The translations under genes were made by a program, and so were the position numbers. DNA of 64,000 nt, from NCBI RefSeq assembly GCF_004028635.1, contig NZ_RQJW01000004.1:496001-560000 (forward strand). The letters are read 5' to 3'. The stretch is from Streptomyces cyaneus. GTDB taxonomy: Bacteria; Actinomycetota; Actinomycetes; Streptomycetales; Streptomycetaceae. Shown here piece by piece: positions 8,249-17,651 of the stretch. How positions within the stretch are numbered: position 1 is the stretch's first letter; the number at the start of each line of letters is the position of its first letter. Below the pieces are notes generated by a model. The model was not told the origin of the DNA. It searched no databases and saw only the letters and a program-made list of their open reading frames with translations.

Positions 8249-9285
8249 GCCTCGTCCTCCTTCGTCAGGCGCTGTGCGAGCAGCGTGAGGCCCAGGGTCA
8301 GTGCGAACAGGGCGACGCTGACCGCCGCGCCGTAACCGGCGTTGCCGGTGAGCGGGTCGAGGCCGACGTCCCGGATGTAGAAGGGGAGCGTGCGGTCGGC
8401 GCCGCCGGGGCCGCCGGTGGCGCCGCCGAGCATGTAGATCTCGGTGAAGACGCGCAGCGAGCCGATGCCGGTGAGGGTGCCGACCAGCATCATCGAGGTG
8501 CGGACGCCGGGCACGGTGACGTGCCAGAAGCGGCGTACCGCGCCGGCGCCGTCGACGGCGGCCGCCTCGTGCAGTTCCTTGGGGACGTTCCCGAGCGCGG
8601 CCAGGTAGAAGATCATGTACCAGCCGAGGCCCTTCCACAGCGTCAGGCCCATCGCCGACAGCAGGATCAGCCAGGAGTCGGACAGGAAGGGGATGGCGTC
8701 CCGGATGATGTGCGCCTTCTGCAGCCAGGTGTTGACCAGGCCCTGGTCGCTGAGCAGCCACTGCCAGCTCAGGCCCACGACCACACTGGAGGCGAGGACG
8801 GGCGTGTAGAAGGCGGAGCGGAAGAAGCCGATGCCCGGGAGGTTCTTCTCGACCAGGATGGCGAGCAGCAGCGGCAGCAGCACCATCAGCGGGACCACGA
8901 TCAGCGCGTACAGCAGGCTGTTGCGGGTGGCCAGCCAGAAGTCGGAGTCGGAGAGCATCCGCCGGTAGTTGTCCAGGCCGACCAGGTTGTACGCGCCGCC
9001 CAGCGGCTTGGCGTCGGTGAAGGACACCAGGATCGTGTTGAGGAACGGGAACACCCCGAACACCGTCGTGCCGACGATCGCCGGGAGCATCCACAGCCAG
9101 GGCAGCCACCAGCGGCGGTAGAGCGCCGCGCCCCCCGCGTCCGCCGTCGGGCCCGGGGTCACGGAGCGCAGGACGCGGCGCAGCAGCCCTGGCGGGGCGG
9201 GCGCGGGGGAGGCGCCGGGGCGCGGGGCGCCCGCCCCCGGGGGAGCGGGGACGGGCGCCTTGTCCAGTGCGGTGCGCTGATCCAT
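8245..9285 (-). CDS. Sugar ABC transporter permease (MalF type)
   Basis: First permease of the CUT1 importer, 346 aa. A Pro/Ala/Gly-rich cytoplasmic N-terminus of about 55 residues precedes six membrane helices. The EAA loop reads ELHEAAAVDGAGAVRRF. It starts 2 bases after the stop of the binding-protein gene and ends in a 4-base overlap with the second permease, so the three genes form one operon transcribed leftward. Confidence 0.9.
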   Translation of the reverse strand: MDQRTALDKAPVPAPPGAGAPRPGASPAPAPPGLLRRVLRSVTPGPTADAGGAALYRRWWLPWLWMLPAIVGTTVFGVFPFLNTILVSFTDAKPLGGAYNLVGLDNYRRMLSDSDFWLATRNSLLYALIVVPLMVLLPLLLAILVEKNLPGIGFFRSAFYTPVLASSVVVGLSWQWLLSDQGLVNTWLQKAHIIRDAIPFLSDSWLILLSAMGLTLWKGLGWYMIFYLAALGNVPKELHEAAAVDGAGAVRRFWHVTVPGVRTSMMLVGTLTGIGSLRVFTEIYMLGGATGGPGGADRTLPFYIRDVGLDPLTGNAGYGAAVSVALFALTLGLTLLAQRLTKEDEA

Positions 9286-9287
9286 CG

Positions 9288-10658
9288 TCAGCTGCCCTGC
9301 TCGATCAGCTCGTTGGCCTTGGACTGGGCTTCCTTGAGGGCGTCCGCGGCGCTCTTCTTGCCCTGCATGGCCAGCTGGATCTGGGCCGAGATGGCGTTCA
9401 ACTCGCCCGGCGTCAGGGCGATCTCGTCGGCCGTCGCGGTCTGCCGGTCACCGGCGACGATCTTGCGGGCCTCGGCGAACGGGTCGGTGCCCTCGACCTT
9501 CTGGAAGAACGGGTCCTTCAGCGACTCGGTGGTCGACGGGAAGATGACGACGTTCGGGTCCTTCGCCCACTCCAACTGGTTCTTCGCGTTGGTCAGGAAC
9601 TGCGCGAAGGCGAGCGCGGTCACCGCGTTCTTGCTGGTGGACGCGGTGCCTATGTACTGCGGGGCACCGACCGTGTGGCCGAGGTCGTCCAGCATGTAGC
9701 GGGCGACGCCCGTCTTCTTGTAGATGGACGGGTTGTTCTGCTGGATGAAGCGCAGGAAGTTGGGGTTGGTCGAGCCGTAGACCAGCTTGCCCTGCCCGTA
9801 CACGTTGGACGGGTCCTGGTTGGAGGAGAGCGAGTCCCTCGGCATCGCGCCGGCCTTGTAGAGCTCGGTCATCCCCTCCACCCACTGCGCGGTCCTCGGG
9901 TCGTCGGCGAAGGTGAACTTCTTGCCGTCGTCCGACAGGACCTTGATGCCCATCTGCTGCCAGTCGGCCGGGATGCGCAGGGAGGGGTTGGCGAGGAAGG
10001 CGTAGTACTTGCCGTCCGACGCCTCGGCGATCTTCTTGGCGTCGTCGAACAGACCGAGGACGGTCGTCGGAGGTTTGGCCGGGTCCAGGCCCGCCTTCTT
10101 CAGCAGGTCGGTGTTGAAGGTCTGCACGATGCCGCCGGAGTACCAGGGCAGCACGCTGTGCACCTTGCTGCCGTCGGCCTGGGCGTAGGTGCTCGACTTC
10201 CACATCGACTCGGTGAACGGCTTGCCCGCGTCCGGGGCCTTGTCGTCGAGGTTCAGCAGATAGCCGTTCTTCGTCAGCGCCACCGCCGTGTTGACGTTGA
10301 TGTTGACCACGTCCGGCAGCGTGCAGCCCTGTGCGTCGGCGACCAGGCGCTGGGTGAACGTGGAGTCGCCGGGGTCGTCGATCCACTTGACCTTCGTGCC
10401 CGGGTGCTCCTTCTCGAAGGCGGCGATGACGCCGTTGAAGTAGTCGCCGAAGTCTTTCTTGAGGTTGGTCGTCTGGAAGGTGATGTCGCCCTTGACGTCC
10501 CCGGAGAGCGCGCCGGACCCGACGTTCGCCTTGTCGACCTTGCAGCCGCCGGCCGTGGCCTCGCCGTCGTCGGAGCCGCCGGAGAGACCGCAGCCGGCGG
10601 CCGCGAGTGCCAGGGCGAGGAAACATGCCAGGGATCCGGGAAGTCTGCTTGCGCGCAT
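9288..10658 (-). CDS. Sugar-binding lipoprotein of CUT1 ABC importer
   Basis: Extracellular solute-binding protein of family 1, 456 aa. The ATG at 10656-10658 has an excellent ribosome-binding site (AGGAGG, 6 bases upstream), so a longer frame beginning further upstream is rejected. A basic start, hydrophobic core and lipobox ALAAAGC give a lipid-anchored Cys at about residue 25. The mature protein shows the periplasmic-binding fold features of oligosaccharide binders (for example FEKEHPGTKVKWID and LPWYSGGIVQTFNTDLL). An operator-like palindrome sits 44 bp upstream. The likely ligand is an oligosaccharide processed by the neighbouring cytoplasmic hydrolases; the sequence alone does not identify it. 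Confidence 0.9.
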   Translation of the reverse strand: MRASRLPGSLACFLALALAAAGCGLSGGSDDGEATAGGCKVDKANVGSGALSGDVKGDITFQTTNLKKDFGDYFNGVIAAFEKEHPGTKVKWIDDPGDSTFTQRLVADAQGCTLPDVVNINVNTAVALTKNGYLLNLDDKAPDAGKPFTESMWKSSTYAQADGSKVHSVLPWYSGGIVQTFNTDLLKKAGLDPAKPPTTVLGLFDDAKKIAEASDGKYYAFLANPSLRIPADWQQMGIKVLSDDGKKFTFADDPRTAQWVEGMTELYKAGAMPRDSLSSNQDPSNVYGQGKLVYGSTNPNFLRFIQQNNPSIYKKTGVARYMLDDLGHTVGAPQYIGTASTSKNAVTALAFAQFLTNAKNQLEWAKDPNVVIFPSTTESLKDPFFQKVEGTDPFAEARKIVAGDRQTATADEIALTPGELNAISAQIQLAMQGKKSAADALKEAQSKANELIEQGS

Positions 10659-10701
10659 GGGTGCCCTCCTGCGGCCGACCGGGGAGACGGCTCGATTTCG
10701 C

Positions 10702-10716
10702 TGGTTCAAATCACCA
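10702..10716. promoter_or_regulatory. Operator-like palindrome TGGTTCAAATCACCA
   Basis: Imperfect inverted repeat TGGT-N7-ACCA, 44 bp upstream of the binding-protein start. Close matches occur before the kinase (4066), GH38 (15743) and SIS (16858) genes. The local RpiR-family protein is the obvious candidate to bind it, but this is inference. Confidence 0.5.
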
Positions 10717-10795
10717 ACTCGGACTCTGATTGATGAAAAGATGGACCAGGATTCATCGGAGGTCAATGGGTTGCCGTGTTGCTTTTACGTTCCGG

Positions 10796-11455
10796 TCAGT
10801 GCCGGTGCTCGTGGTCCGGGTGGGACGGGTCGCCCGGGTGCTCGTGGCCCGGGGCGTACTCCACGCCGGTGCGCGCTTGGTCCAGCCAGGCGAAGAACGC
10901 GTACCGGGCTGCCGCCTGGCGCAGGTCGTGCTCAATGCCCTCGCGGGCCCGTTCGTACGGTAGGAAGTCCGCCGGGGTGGCCGATGTGCCGTAGGGGTCG
11001 ACGCCGTGCCTGAGTGCCTCAGGGGTGAGGTAGCGGTCCCGGTTGCGCTCGTAGTAGTCCCGTACGGCCTCCTCGGGGATGTGCTGCTCGCTCTCCAGGG
11101 TGGTGAGGAGGAGGCGCGCGGCCGGGGAGTGGGACAGTGCCGCAGCGACGATGCTGCCCAGGTCGGCGACGTCGGCTTCGGCGACGGTGAGCATGGCCTC
11201 CGGCGATACGGTTGCCTGGATTGCCCAGCCGCGCTCCGCGCAGGTTCGTCGCGCCAACTCGTCGATGACCACGACTTGGGTGGCCCATCGTCGACGTTGC
11301 CGTTCCGCCCTGGCCAAGCGGTCCTTGGCGAGTGCCGGGACGGGCCGTCGTGTGTCTGCGGGTTCGTGGGCCAAGAAGGCGTCCACCCGTTCCCTCCGGA
11401 CCGGTTCGCCGTCAATGCGTGCCGCGTACTCCGGGACGTCGTGCTGTCCTGTCAC
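10796..11455 (-). CDS. PpiC/SurA-N-like protein with His-rich tail, coupled to GH38
   Basis: Small protein of about 219 aa starting at GTG 11453-11455, inside the stop codon of the alpha-mannosidase gene (GTGA), with GGAGGTGA as ribosome-binding site. The arrangement (RIDGEPVRRERVDAFLA near the N-terminus, a helical middle, then IPEEAVRDYYERNRDRYLTPE) resembles the N-terminal chaperone region plus linker of SurA/PpiC-type proteins without a clear parvulin domain. No signal peptide is present, so it would be cytoplasmic. The last 15 residues (HEHPGDPSHPDHEHRH) are His/Asp-rich and could hold a metal ion. Its role beside the mannosidase is unknown; a dedicated folding helper for the 1,413-residue enzyme is one possibility. 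Confidence 0.75.
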   Translation of the reverse strand: MTGQHDVPEYAARIDGEPVRRERVDAFLAHEPADTRRPVPALAKDRLARAERQRRRWATQVVVIDELARRTCAERGWAIQATVSPEAMLTVAEADVADLGSIVAAALSHSPAARLLLTTLESEQHIPEEAVRDYYERNRDRYLTPEALRHGVDPYGTSATPADFLPYERAREGIEHDLRQAAARYAFFAWLDQARTGVEYAPGHEHPGDPSHPDHEHRH

Positions 11456-14400
11456 GGAGTCACCTCCAGCTCCACCGCCGCCGTGTACGCCACGCAGCCG
11501 TGCCAGCCCACCTTCGCCATCAGCCAGTACGAACCTGGGGGCACCGCTCCGCCGTCCACCTCGATCGCGCACTCCAGCTGCTCCCCGCCCGGCACGGTGA
11601 AGCCCTGGCAGCCGGGGGTCACGGCCGCCCAGGTTCCCCAGGACGAGACGGCCCAGAGCGTGCCGCTGACCGGGCCTCGGGTCGGGTTGTGCAGGGTCAC
11701 GGGGACCCGGGCCCGTTCGCCGCGGCGTACGCTGATCCGTTCAACTCCCAGCCGAGTCATGAGCGTTGGGCCCATATGCCCGTCCGCGACATCCAGCGCC
11801 ACCACGTCCTCGTACGTCTGCCCGCCGTACGCCAGCCGGGCGGCGAGCCAGTGCCGTCCCGGCTCGGGGTCGGGCGGCGCGGTCACCGTGACCTCCGCGA
11901 CCGTGAAGCCGCCGGGCCCCAGCGCGTAGGGCAGTTCGGCCGGTTCGACGGACCAGCCGGGCGGGACGTGCAGGCTCACCGTGCCCGACACCGGCGCGTC
12001 GGTCAGCTCCGAGCTCACCCGGACCGTCGCCGTGAGCGGGCCGTCGGCGACGGTCAGCGTGGTCGGTGAGAGGTACACCGCGACCGGCATGTTGCCGCGT
12101 GGGGCGGGGCCGGAGTTGTGGAGCCAGTAACGGGTGGGGATGGGCTGGGCGGGCTCGTGCGCGGCCACGCCGGGGTCCGGTCGGGTCTCCGCGTCCGCCG
12201 TGGCGAGGACGGTGGCCACCTCGAAGCCGGTCAGGTCGAGGTCGAGTGCCCCCTGATCATCGGGTGTCAGTGGGTCCCCGGGCCTTTCCAGTACGTCAGC
12301 CCGCGCACCCTCCGTCCACTGCCGAGGCCCGCGCACCCGCGCCCGCACCGGCCGCCCGTTCACCTCATGCACCCGTACGACGACCCCGCGCCCCGGATCA
12401 GCCGCCGCCACACTGCCCCGCGCGAGCGGCGACCCGGCCGCCTTGAGCGCGTCGAGCAGCACTTCCCCGGCCGGCTCGAGCCCCAACAGCACGGCCTTCC
12501 TGGGCAGTACGGCATCCTCGGCCGCCGTTCGCCGCAACCGTGCCGTCAGCGGATGGTTGAAGGCGTGCCCGGCCTGCGGCAGCCGCAGCTCCCGCCAGTC
12601 GCCCGCGCCCGCGACCACGGCGTACTCGAAGGTGTGGGACCAGCGCTGGAGCTGGAACGCGGACCCGTCGGGCGCGGTGCGCCGGGGCGGGTCGACCCAG
12701 ATGCCGGAGGGCCAGCCCGTGCAGGAGCGCATCAGGGACATGTAGAGGTCGCCGGAGGAGGTCACTACGCATCCGGGCGTTCCCCGGTTCAGGACGGCGA
12801 AGCTGCGCTGGTCCCACGCGTCCCCCGGCGGCAGGGCCTCCCCGCCACCCGCCGCCGTGACGTGTACGACCGCGTCGTCCAGGTCGGCGATCAGCGCGTC
12901 GACGGCCTTGGCGTCGTCCTCGGGCCGGGTGCCCGCCACCACGAGCAGCGGCAGCCGCTCCAGGTCGCGCAGGTCGGCGCCGGGCACCCACTCCTCCCGC
13001 AGCGAGGCGCGCGGCGCGACCCAGACGGCGGCCACCCCTCGTTCGGCGAGCTGTCGGCGCAGTTCGCGTCCTGCCGCCGGGTCCCAGCCGAGGGCCTCGG
13101 CGACCACGGAGTTGCGCTCGGGGGCGCCCACCGCGATGCGGATGTCGGGCAGGTTGGAGTCGACCTCCAGGTCGCCGTAGCGCGGGCCCCCGGCGATCGT
13201 CGAGGTCGCCGTCACGCCCACGCGCACCAGGGCCGCCGCGAGCGCACTGCCCAGCTCACCGGCGTCCTCCCAGGACGCGTACACCAACTCGGCGACACCG
13301 ATGGACCGTTCGCCCAGGCGCCTGCCGGAGCCGTCCGCGACCGCGACCCGCGCCGTGGACCCCAGACCGAACCACGTGTTGGCCGGGTTGTCCAGCGTCC
13401 ACGGGAACCGCTCGCTGTCCACCTCCACGAACCCGAACCCGCGCCCGATCACCGCGTCGGCCACCTCGTGCACCGGCAGCCCGCCCCGCACATCGGACGG
13501 CCAGCGGACCCGGATGAGCCGGTCGGCGCCGTCGTAGCCGTCGAGGGTGGTCGTGAGGTCGAGGCGGTCGACTCCCTTCCACAGGGTCAGTCGCTGCGTG
13601 TAGCGGAACAGGCCGAGGTCGGCGCGGACGGTGATGCGGGAACCGGCGGGGGAGTGCTCGACATCGATGTCGGCCCGCACGTCCCGGCTGCGGGCGGCCG
13701 TCGTGCCGGTCGGCGTGAGGTGCCATGGGCCCTCGCCGAAGCGCGGGTGCCGCGAGTACTCCTCCTGGACCACGAGTTCGTTGCCGATGTCGCCGGGGCG
13801 CAGGAGTTCCCGGCCGCCCTCCGCCAGTGCCCGCAGACTGCTGACGGTGCCGCCGCGCGCGGGGTCGACCGTCACCTCGTAGAACTCGTTGCGGATGGTG
13901 ACGCCCTCGCCGGGCGCCCACTCGGGGACGGTCCCCTCGGCGAGCGGGAGCGCCTTGAGGCCCATGCCCGGCACCTCCGGAACGACGACGCGGAGTTCGC
14001 CGTCCTCCCGTACCGCGGGCAGCGGCAGCCCTGTGTCGTTCAGCGGGACGAGCCCCGCGTCCTCGACCGCCAGCACGTCCCGCCGCTGCCAGGTCGCCGC
14101 GTTGAACACCACCAGGTCAGGTGCGCCGCCCGGCAGTTGGGCGACCCTGCTCGCCAACGCGTCGGTCGCGTCGGCGTGCACGGTCTCGGCGAGGTCGTAC
14201 AACTCCCGCCAGCCGGTGAGCAGGTCGATGTAGACCTGGTCGGACTCCGAGCCGGTGATGGCGTCGTGATGGGCGCCGTAGATCAGCTGACGCCAGGCCT
14301 TGTCGAGCGCCGCGTCCGGATACGGGTGCCCTGTCACCTGGGAGGCGAGCGTCGCCCAGGCCTCCGCGTCGGCGAGCAGTGTCTCGCCGTACCGCTGGGC

Positions 14401-15693
14401 CTGCTTGGTGTCGATGTAGGAGACGTCCTTGCCGGTGTAGATCGGGTTCATGTCCCGCGTCTGCGGGGAGGCCTTGCGGCCCTCCGCCTCCAGCTCCGCG
14501 CGCACGGCCGTGAAGAAGTCCCTCGGGATCCCGCTGATGAAGCGCGGCCAGACGTACCGGGCGTTCCAGTCCCGGTGGATGTCCATCACCCAGCGGCACG
14601 GCGGCGCGTAGTCACCGCCGACGGGAAGGAGGACGTTGCGGGTGAGCGCCACCTTCTTCAGGCCCCTGAACAGCTTCAAGGCGGCCTGCTCGGCCTCCGG
14701 CAGGGTCGGCGCGTTGTCGATCGCCCAGCCGGCGCCGTAGTGGTTGACCATGTACGCGGTGAGGATGCCGCGCCCCGAGGGGGCGATCCAGTCGAACTCC
14801 GCCGGGAACTGCATCCGCTGCGGATCCCGCGGCTCCTCGCCGAAGACGGAGAGGGTGGGCCCCCACTGGTGGAAGGGCCCACGCGCCCACGAACTGGAGC
14901 TCACCCCCGCGTCCGCCATCAGCCCCGGGAACTGCGGATCGTGCCCGAACGCGTCCAGCTGCCAGGCCGTCTGAGGGGACGCCCCGATGATCCCGCGCTG
15001 GAAGCCGTCGCCGTACAGGGCGTTGCGTACGGTCGCCTCGGCGCCGGTGAGGTTGGTGTTCGGCTCGTTGTAGGTGCCGCCCATGATCTCGACGCGGCCG
15101 GTGCGGATCAGCTGGCGCAGGAAGGCGCGCTCCTCCGGGAAGGCGTCCCAGTAGGGCTTGAGGTAGTCGACCTCGGCGAGTACGAAGGTGTACGCCTGGT
15201 CGCGCCGCGCCAGATCGCTGTGGGCCCGCACCAGGCTCATGCCGGACTGGCCGCGTGAGTCGAAGGTGCGGGCGGGCAGGCCGGTGCCGGCGGGGTCGTC
15301 GGCGACGTCCCAGGTCTCGGTGTAGGCGCCCTGGGTGTTCCACCAGACCGGGTCGTAGTGAAAGTGGCTGACCATGAACATGGTCCAGCCGGGTTCGGCG
15401 GCCGTGAACTCGGCCGTCCGCTCCGCCGTCTGGTCCGGGTCGTCGGCGTCCTCGGCCGTGACCCTGACGTGCGTACGGTCGCCGGGGGTGAGGTCGGTCG
15501 TCACCGGTATCTCGGCGCGCACGGTGCCGTCGTCCCCCGCGGTCGCCTCGGCGGTGCCGTGGACACCCGGCCCCTCGACGGTGAGCCGGACCGCCCGGCC
15601 GGGGACATGTCCGATCTCGGCGGCCACCACCTGGTGCGGCTGGTCCTCGGTACCGACGAAAAGTTCGGTCGACTCGACAGAGATGACGCGCAT
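11452..15693 (-). CDS. GH38 alpha-mannosidase, very large, cytoplasmic
   Basis: Family 38 alpha-mannosidase, 1,413 aa, ATG at 15691-15693 with AGGAG upstream. Zinc and catalytic motifs are intact: HFHYDPVWW near residue 108 and WQLDAFGHDPQFP near residue 247 (nucleophile Asp), with the later HHDAITGSESDQVY block. There is no signal peptide. An N-terminal beta-sandwich of about 95 residues and a long C-terminal part frame the catalytic and beta domains; the C-terminus (about 1,220-1,413) contains NEW3-like/immunoglobulin-like strands. Members remove alpha-linked mannose from N-glycan or mannan fragments. At over 1,400 residues it is longer than typical bacterial GH38 enzymes of about 850-1,050. 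Translationally coupled to the downstream small gene. Confidence 0.92.
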   Translation of the reverse strand: MRVISVESTELFVGTEDQPHQVVAAEIGHVPGRAVRLTVEGPGVHGTAEATAGDDGTVRAEIPVTTDLTPGDRTHVRVTAEDADDPDQTAERTAEFTAAEPGWTMFMVSHFHYDPVWWNTQGAYTETWDVADDPAGTGLPARTFDSRGQSGMSLVRAHSDLARRDQAYTFVLAEVDYLKPYWDAFPEERAFLRQLIRTGRVEIMGGTYNEPNTNLTGAEATVRNALYGDGFQRGIIGASPQTAWQLDAFGHDPQFPGLMADAGVSSSSWARGPFHQWGPTLSVFGEEPRDPQRMQFPAEFDWIAPSGRGILTAYMVNHYGAGWAIDNAPTLPEAEQAALKLFRGLKKVALTRNVLLPVGGDYAPPCRWVMDIHRDWNARYVWPRFISGIPRDFFTAVRAELEAEGRKASPQTRDMNPIYTGKDVSYIDTKQAQRYGETLLADAEAWATLASQVTGHPYPDAALDKAWRQLIYGAHHDAITGSESDQVYIDLLTGWRELYDLAETVHADATDALASRVAQLPGGAPDLVVFNAATWQRRDVLAVEDAGLVPLNDTGLPLPAVREDGELRVVVPEVPGMGLKALPLAEGTVPEWAPGEGVTIRNEFYEVTVDPARGGTVSSLRALAEGGRELLRPGDIGNELVVQEEYSRHPRFGEGPWHLTPTGTTAARSRDVRADIDVEHSPAGSRITVRADLGLFRYTQRLTLWKGVDRLDLTTTLDGYDGADRLIRVRWPSDVRGGLPVHEVADAVIGRGFGFVEVDSERFPWTLDNPANTWFGLGSTARVAVADGSGRRLGERSIGVAELVYASWEDAGELGSALAAALVRVGVTATSTIAGGPRYGDLEVDSNLPDIRIAVGAPERNSVVAEALGWDPAAGRELRRQLAERGVAAVWVAPRASLREEWVPGADLRDLERLPLLVVAGTRPEDDAKAVDALIADLDDAVVHVTAAGGGEALPPGDAWDQRSFAVLNRGTPGCVVTSSGDLYMSLMRSCTGWPSGIWVDPPRRTAPDGSAFQLQRWSHTFEYAVVAGAGDWRELRLPQAGHAFNHPLTARLRRTAAEDAVLPRKAVLLGLEPAGEVLLDALKAAGSPLARGSVAAADPGRGVVVRVHEVNGRPVRARVRGPRQWTEGARADVLERPGDPLTPDDQGALDLDLTGFEVATVLATADAETRPDPGVAAHEPAQPIPTRYWLHNSGPAPRGNMPVAVYLSPTTLTVADGPLTATVRVSSELTDAPVSGTVSLHVPPGWSVEPAELPYALGPGGFTVAEVTVTAPPDPEPGRHWLAARLAYGGQTYEDVVALDVADGHMGPTLMTRLGVERISVRRGERARVPVTLHNPTRGPVSGTLWAVSSWGTWAAVTPGCQGFTVPGGEQLECAIEVDGGAVPPGSYWLMAKVGWHGCVAYTAAVELEVTP

Positions 15694-15742
15694 GGGGCTC
15701 CTACGAGTGCTCGTGGGGAGCCCCATCCTGGCATTGAGGGGA

Positions 15743-15757
15743 TGATTCAAACAACCA
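15743..15757. promoter_or_regulatory. Operator-like motif TGATTCAAACAACCA upstream of GH38
   Basis: 12 of 15 bases match TGGTTCAAATCACCA. It lies 50 bp upstream of the alpha-mannosidase start. A weaker second copy, TGGTTGAGTCATACA, follows at 15775-15789. Confidence 0.4.
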
Positions 15758-15805
15758 TCTTCATGTTTCCAAGGTGGTTGAGTCATACATGGTCGGCGGT
15801 CGGGC

Positions 15806-16690
15806 TCAGCGAGTCCGGCGGTTCTTCACCGCGTGCTGCGGGGTGATGTGGTCCGTCAGGGCGAGCGAGGCGCTGGCGCGCTGGTAGGAGACCTGGCCGA
15901 CGCGGACGTAGAGGCAGTCGACGATCATCAGGACGGAGTGCCGGCCGCCGATGCTGCCGGTGCGGAAGCTGGTCTCCGAGGTGGCCGAGATGAGCCGGAT
16001 GTCGGCGGCCTTGGCCAGCGGTGAACGCGGGTCGGTGGTGATGGCGATGGTGGTGGCGCCCCGCTCCTTGGCCATCTCGAACGGTTCGAGGGTCTCGCGC
16101 GTGGCGCCGGAGTGGGAGATGCCTATGGCCACGTCGGCGGGGGTGAGCAGGGCCGCCGAGGTGGCAGCGCCGTGCACCTCGGTCCAGCCGCGGACCTGGC
16201 AGCCGATACGGAACAGCCGGGTCTCCGTCTCCTGCGCCACCGCGCCGCTGCCGCCGACGCCGTAGACGTCGATACGGCGGGCGCGGGCCAGGGCCTGGGC
16301 CGCGCGTTCCAGTGCGTCGAGGTCGATCCGCTCGATGGTCTGCTGGATGGCGCGCAGGTCCGCGCTGCCGACGACCTGCACGACCCGTTCGAGGCTGTCG
16401 TCGGGGGAGATGTCGGGTCCGATCTCGGCGGTGCCCCAGTCGGAGACCTCGCCGCGGCCGCGCTCCTGGGCCAGCTCGATCAGCAGATGCTGGTAGGAGT
16501 CGAGGCCGATGGCCCGGCAGAAGCGGGTCACCGTCGCCTGGGAGGTGCCGGTGCGGCGACCCAGCTCGGCGGCCGAGCAGTGGGTGACGGCGGCCGGATC
16601 CTCCAGGATCAGCTCGCCGACCTTCCGCAGGGAGCCGGCCAGCCGGGGCAGCTCGGTACGGATCAGTGTGGTGACGTCCGTCGGGGGCAT
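15806..16690 (-). CDS. RpiR/MurR-family transcriptional regulator (HTH plus SIS)
   Basis: Sugar-phosphate-responsive DNA-binding regulator, 294 aa from ATG 16688-16690. An N-terminal helix-turn-helix of RpiR type (about residues 1-78, SAAELGRRTGTSQATVTRFCRAIG) precedes a SIS sugar-phosphate domain (about 120-260, with VYGVGGSGAVAQE and ISHSGATRETLEP). It lies between the GH38 operon and the divergent SIS gene and is the only DNA-binding regulator in this sugar locus, so it probably controls it in response to a phosphorylated amino sugar. No good ribosome-binding site precedes the ATG; a longer N-terminus is possible but would be an unusual sequence for the family. Confidence 0.88.
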   Translation of the reverse strand: MPPTDVTTLIRTELPRLAGSLRKVGELILEDPAAVTHCSAAELGRRTGTSQATVTRFCRAIGLDSYQHLLIELAQERGRGEVSDWGTAEIGPDISPDDSLERVVQVVGSADLRAIQQTIERIDLDALERAAQALARARRIDVYGVGGSGAVAQETETRLFRIGCQVRGWTEVHGAATSAALLTPADVAIGISHSGATRETLEPFEMAKERGATTIAITTDPRSPLAKAADIRLISATSETSFRTGSIGGRHSVLMIVDCLYVRVGQVSYQRASASLALTDHITPQHAVKNRRTR

Positions 16691-16857
16691 GGGAAGAAGG
16701 TACCAGCCACCGTTTGCTCCGCAGTATGAATACCAGGACCGAGGAGGCGGGCTCGCCACCCATGCGCTCATCGCTCCTCGACCGAGCTCCGACCGAACGC
16801 TCATTGCCCCTGCCATCCCCGTGTGATTTATTGATTCATCGATGCAGTCGTACGGGG

Positions 16858-16872
16858 TGGTTCAATCCACCA
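16858..16872. promoter_or_regulatory. Operator-like palindrome TGGTTCAATCCACCA
   Basis: Inverted repeat TGGT-N7-ACCA, 15 bp upstream of the SIS gene start and close to the divergent regulator promoter. It matches the 10702 element except at two central positions. A site this close to the start would suit repression. Confidence 0.5.
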
Positions 16873-16886
16873 GTGGGGAGTGACGC

Positions 16887-17651
16887 GTGTCCGACGAGTC
16901 TGTGAGCGCCCAGCGCTTCGCGCACGAGAGCATGGCCGTCCTCGACCGCATTGCCGATTCCGCCCGCGACGACGTGGCGCGCGCCGCCGAGCTGATCGCC
17001 GACTGTGTGCGCGCGGACGGCGTGATCCAGGCCTTCGGCACCGGCCACTCCCAGGCCATCGTCCTCGAACTCGCCGGCCGGGCGGGCGGGTTGGTGCCGA
17101 CGAACCGGTTGAGCATCGCCGACCTGGTCCTGTACGGCGGCGACCCGCCGAGCGTCCTCGACGACCCGCTCCTGGAGCGCCGGGCCGGGGTGGCGGCCCG
17201 GCTCTACGGTCTCGCCGCACCGCGCCCCCAGGACCTCTTCGTCGTGATCTCCAACTCCGGCGTCAACAACGTCATCGTGGAGATGGCCCTGGAGGCCAAG
17301 GAGCACGGCCACCGCGTCCTCGCCATCACCTCCCTCACCCACACCCGCGCCGTCCCCGCCGGCCACCCCAGCGGCAAGAAGCTCGCCGACCTCGCCGACG
17401 TCGTCCTCGACAACGCGGCCCCGCGCGGCGACGCGCTGCTGGAGCTTCCGGGCGGCGGCGCGGTGTGCGCGCTGTCCACGCTGACCGGCGTGCTGCTCGT
17501 CCAGATGGCCGTGGCCGAGGCCTCCGCGCAGCTCCTCGCCGCCGGGGAGCGACCGCCGGTGTACGTCTCGGCCAATGTCCCGGGCGGCTTCGAGGGCAAC
17601 CTGGAGCTGGAGAAGCGGTACGCCGGACGGATCCGGCGCACCGCGAGCTGA
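16887..17651 (+). CDS. SIS-domain sugar-phosphate protein (UPF0309-like)
   Basis: Cytoplasmic protein of 254 aa, GTG start with GGGGAG ten bases upstream. A single SIS domain is clear: AFGTGHSQAIVLELAGRAGG (phosphosugar loop), VVISNSGVNNVIVEMALEAK and AITSLTHTR. The family is related to phosphosugar isomerases and N-acetylmuramate-6-phosphate etherase, and the annotation usually stays at sugar isomerase. In this locus it could act on GlcNAc-6-phosphate or a related product of the kinase. Its stop is directly adjacent to the stop of the convergent GH84 gene, with no spacer. Confidence 0.85.
   Translation: MSDESVSAQRFAHESMAVLDRIADSARDDVARAAELIADCVRADGVIQAFGTGHSQAIVLELAGRAGGLVPTNRLSIADLVLYGGDPPSVLDDPLLERRAGVAARLYGLAAPRPQDLFVVISNSGVNNVIVEMALEAKEHGHRVLAITSLTHTRAVPAGHPSGKKLADLADVVLDNAAPRGDALLELPGGGAVCALSTLTGVLLVQMAVAEASAQLLAAGERPPVYVSANVPGGFEGNLELEKRYAGRIRRTAS

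Noticed and set aside
10659..10766. Longer N-terminus for the sugar-binding lipoprotein
   Set aside because: It would bury the signal peptide and ignores the excellent AGGAGG before ATG 10656-10658.
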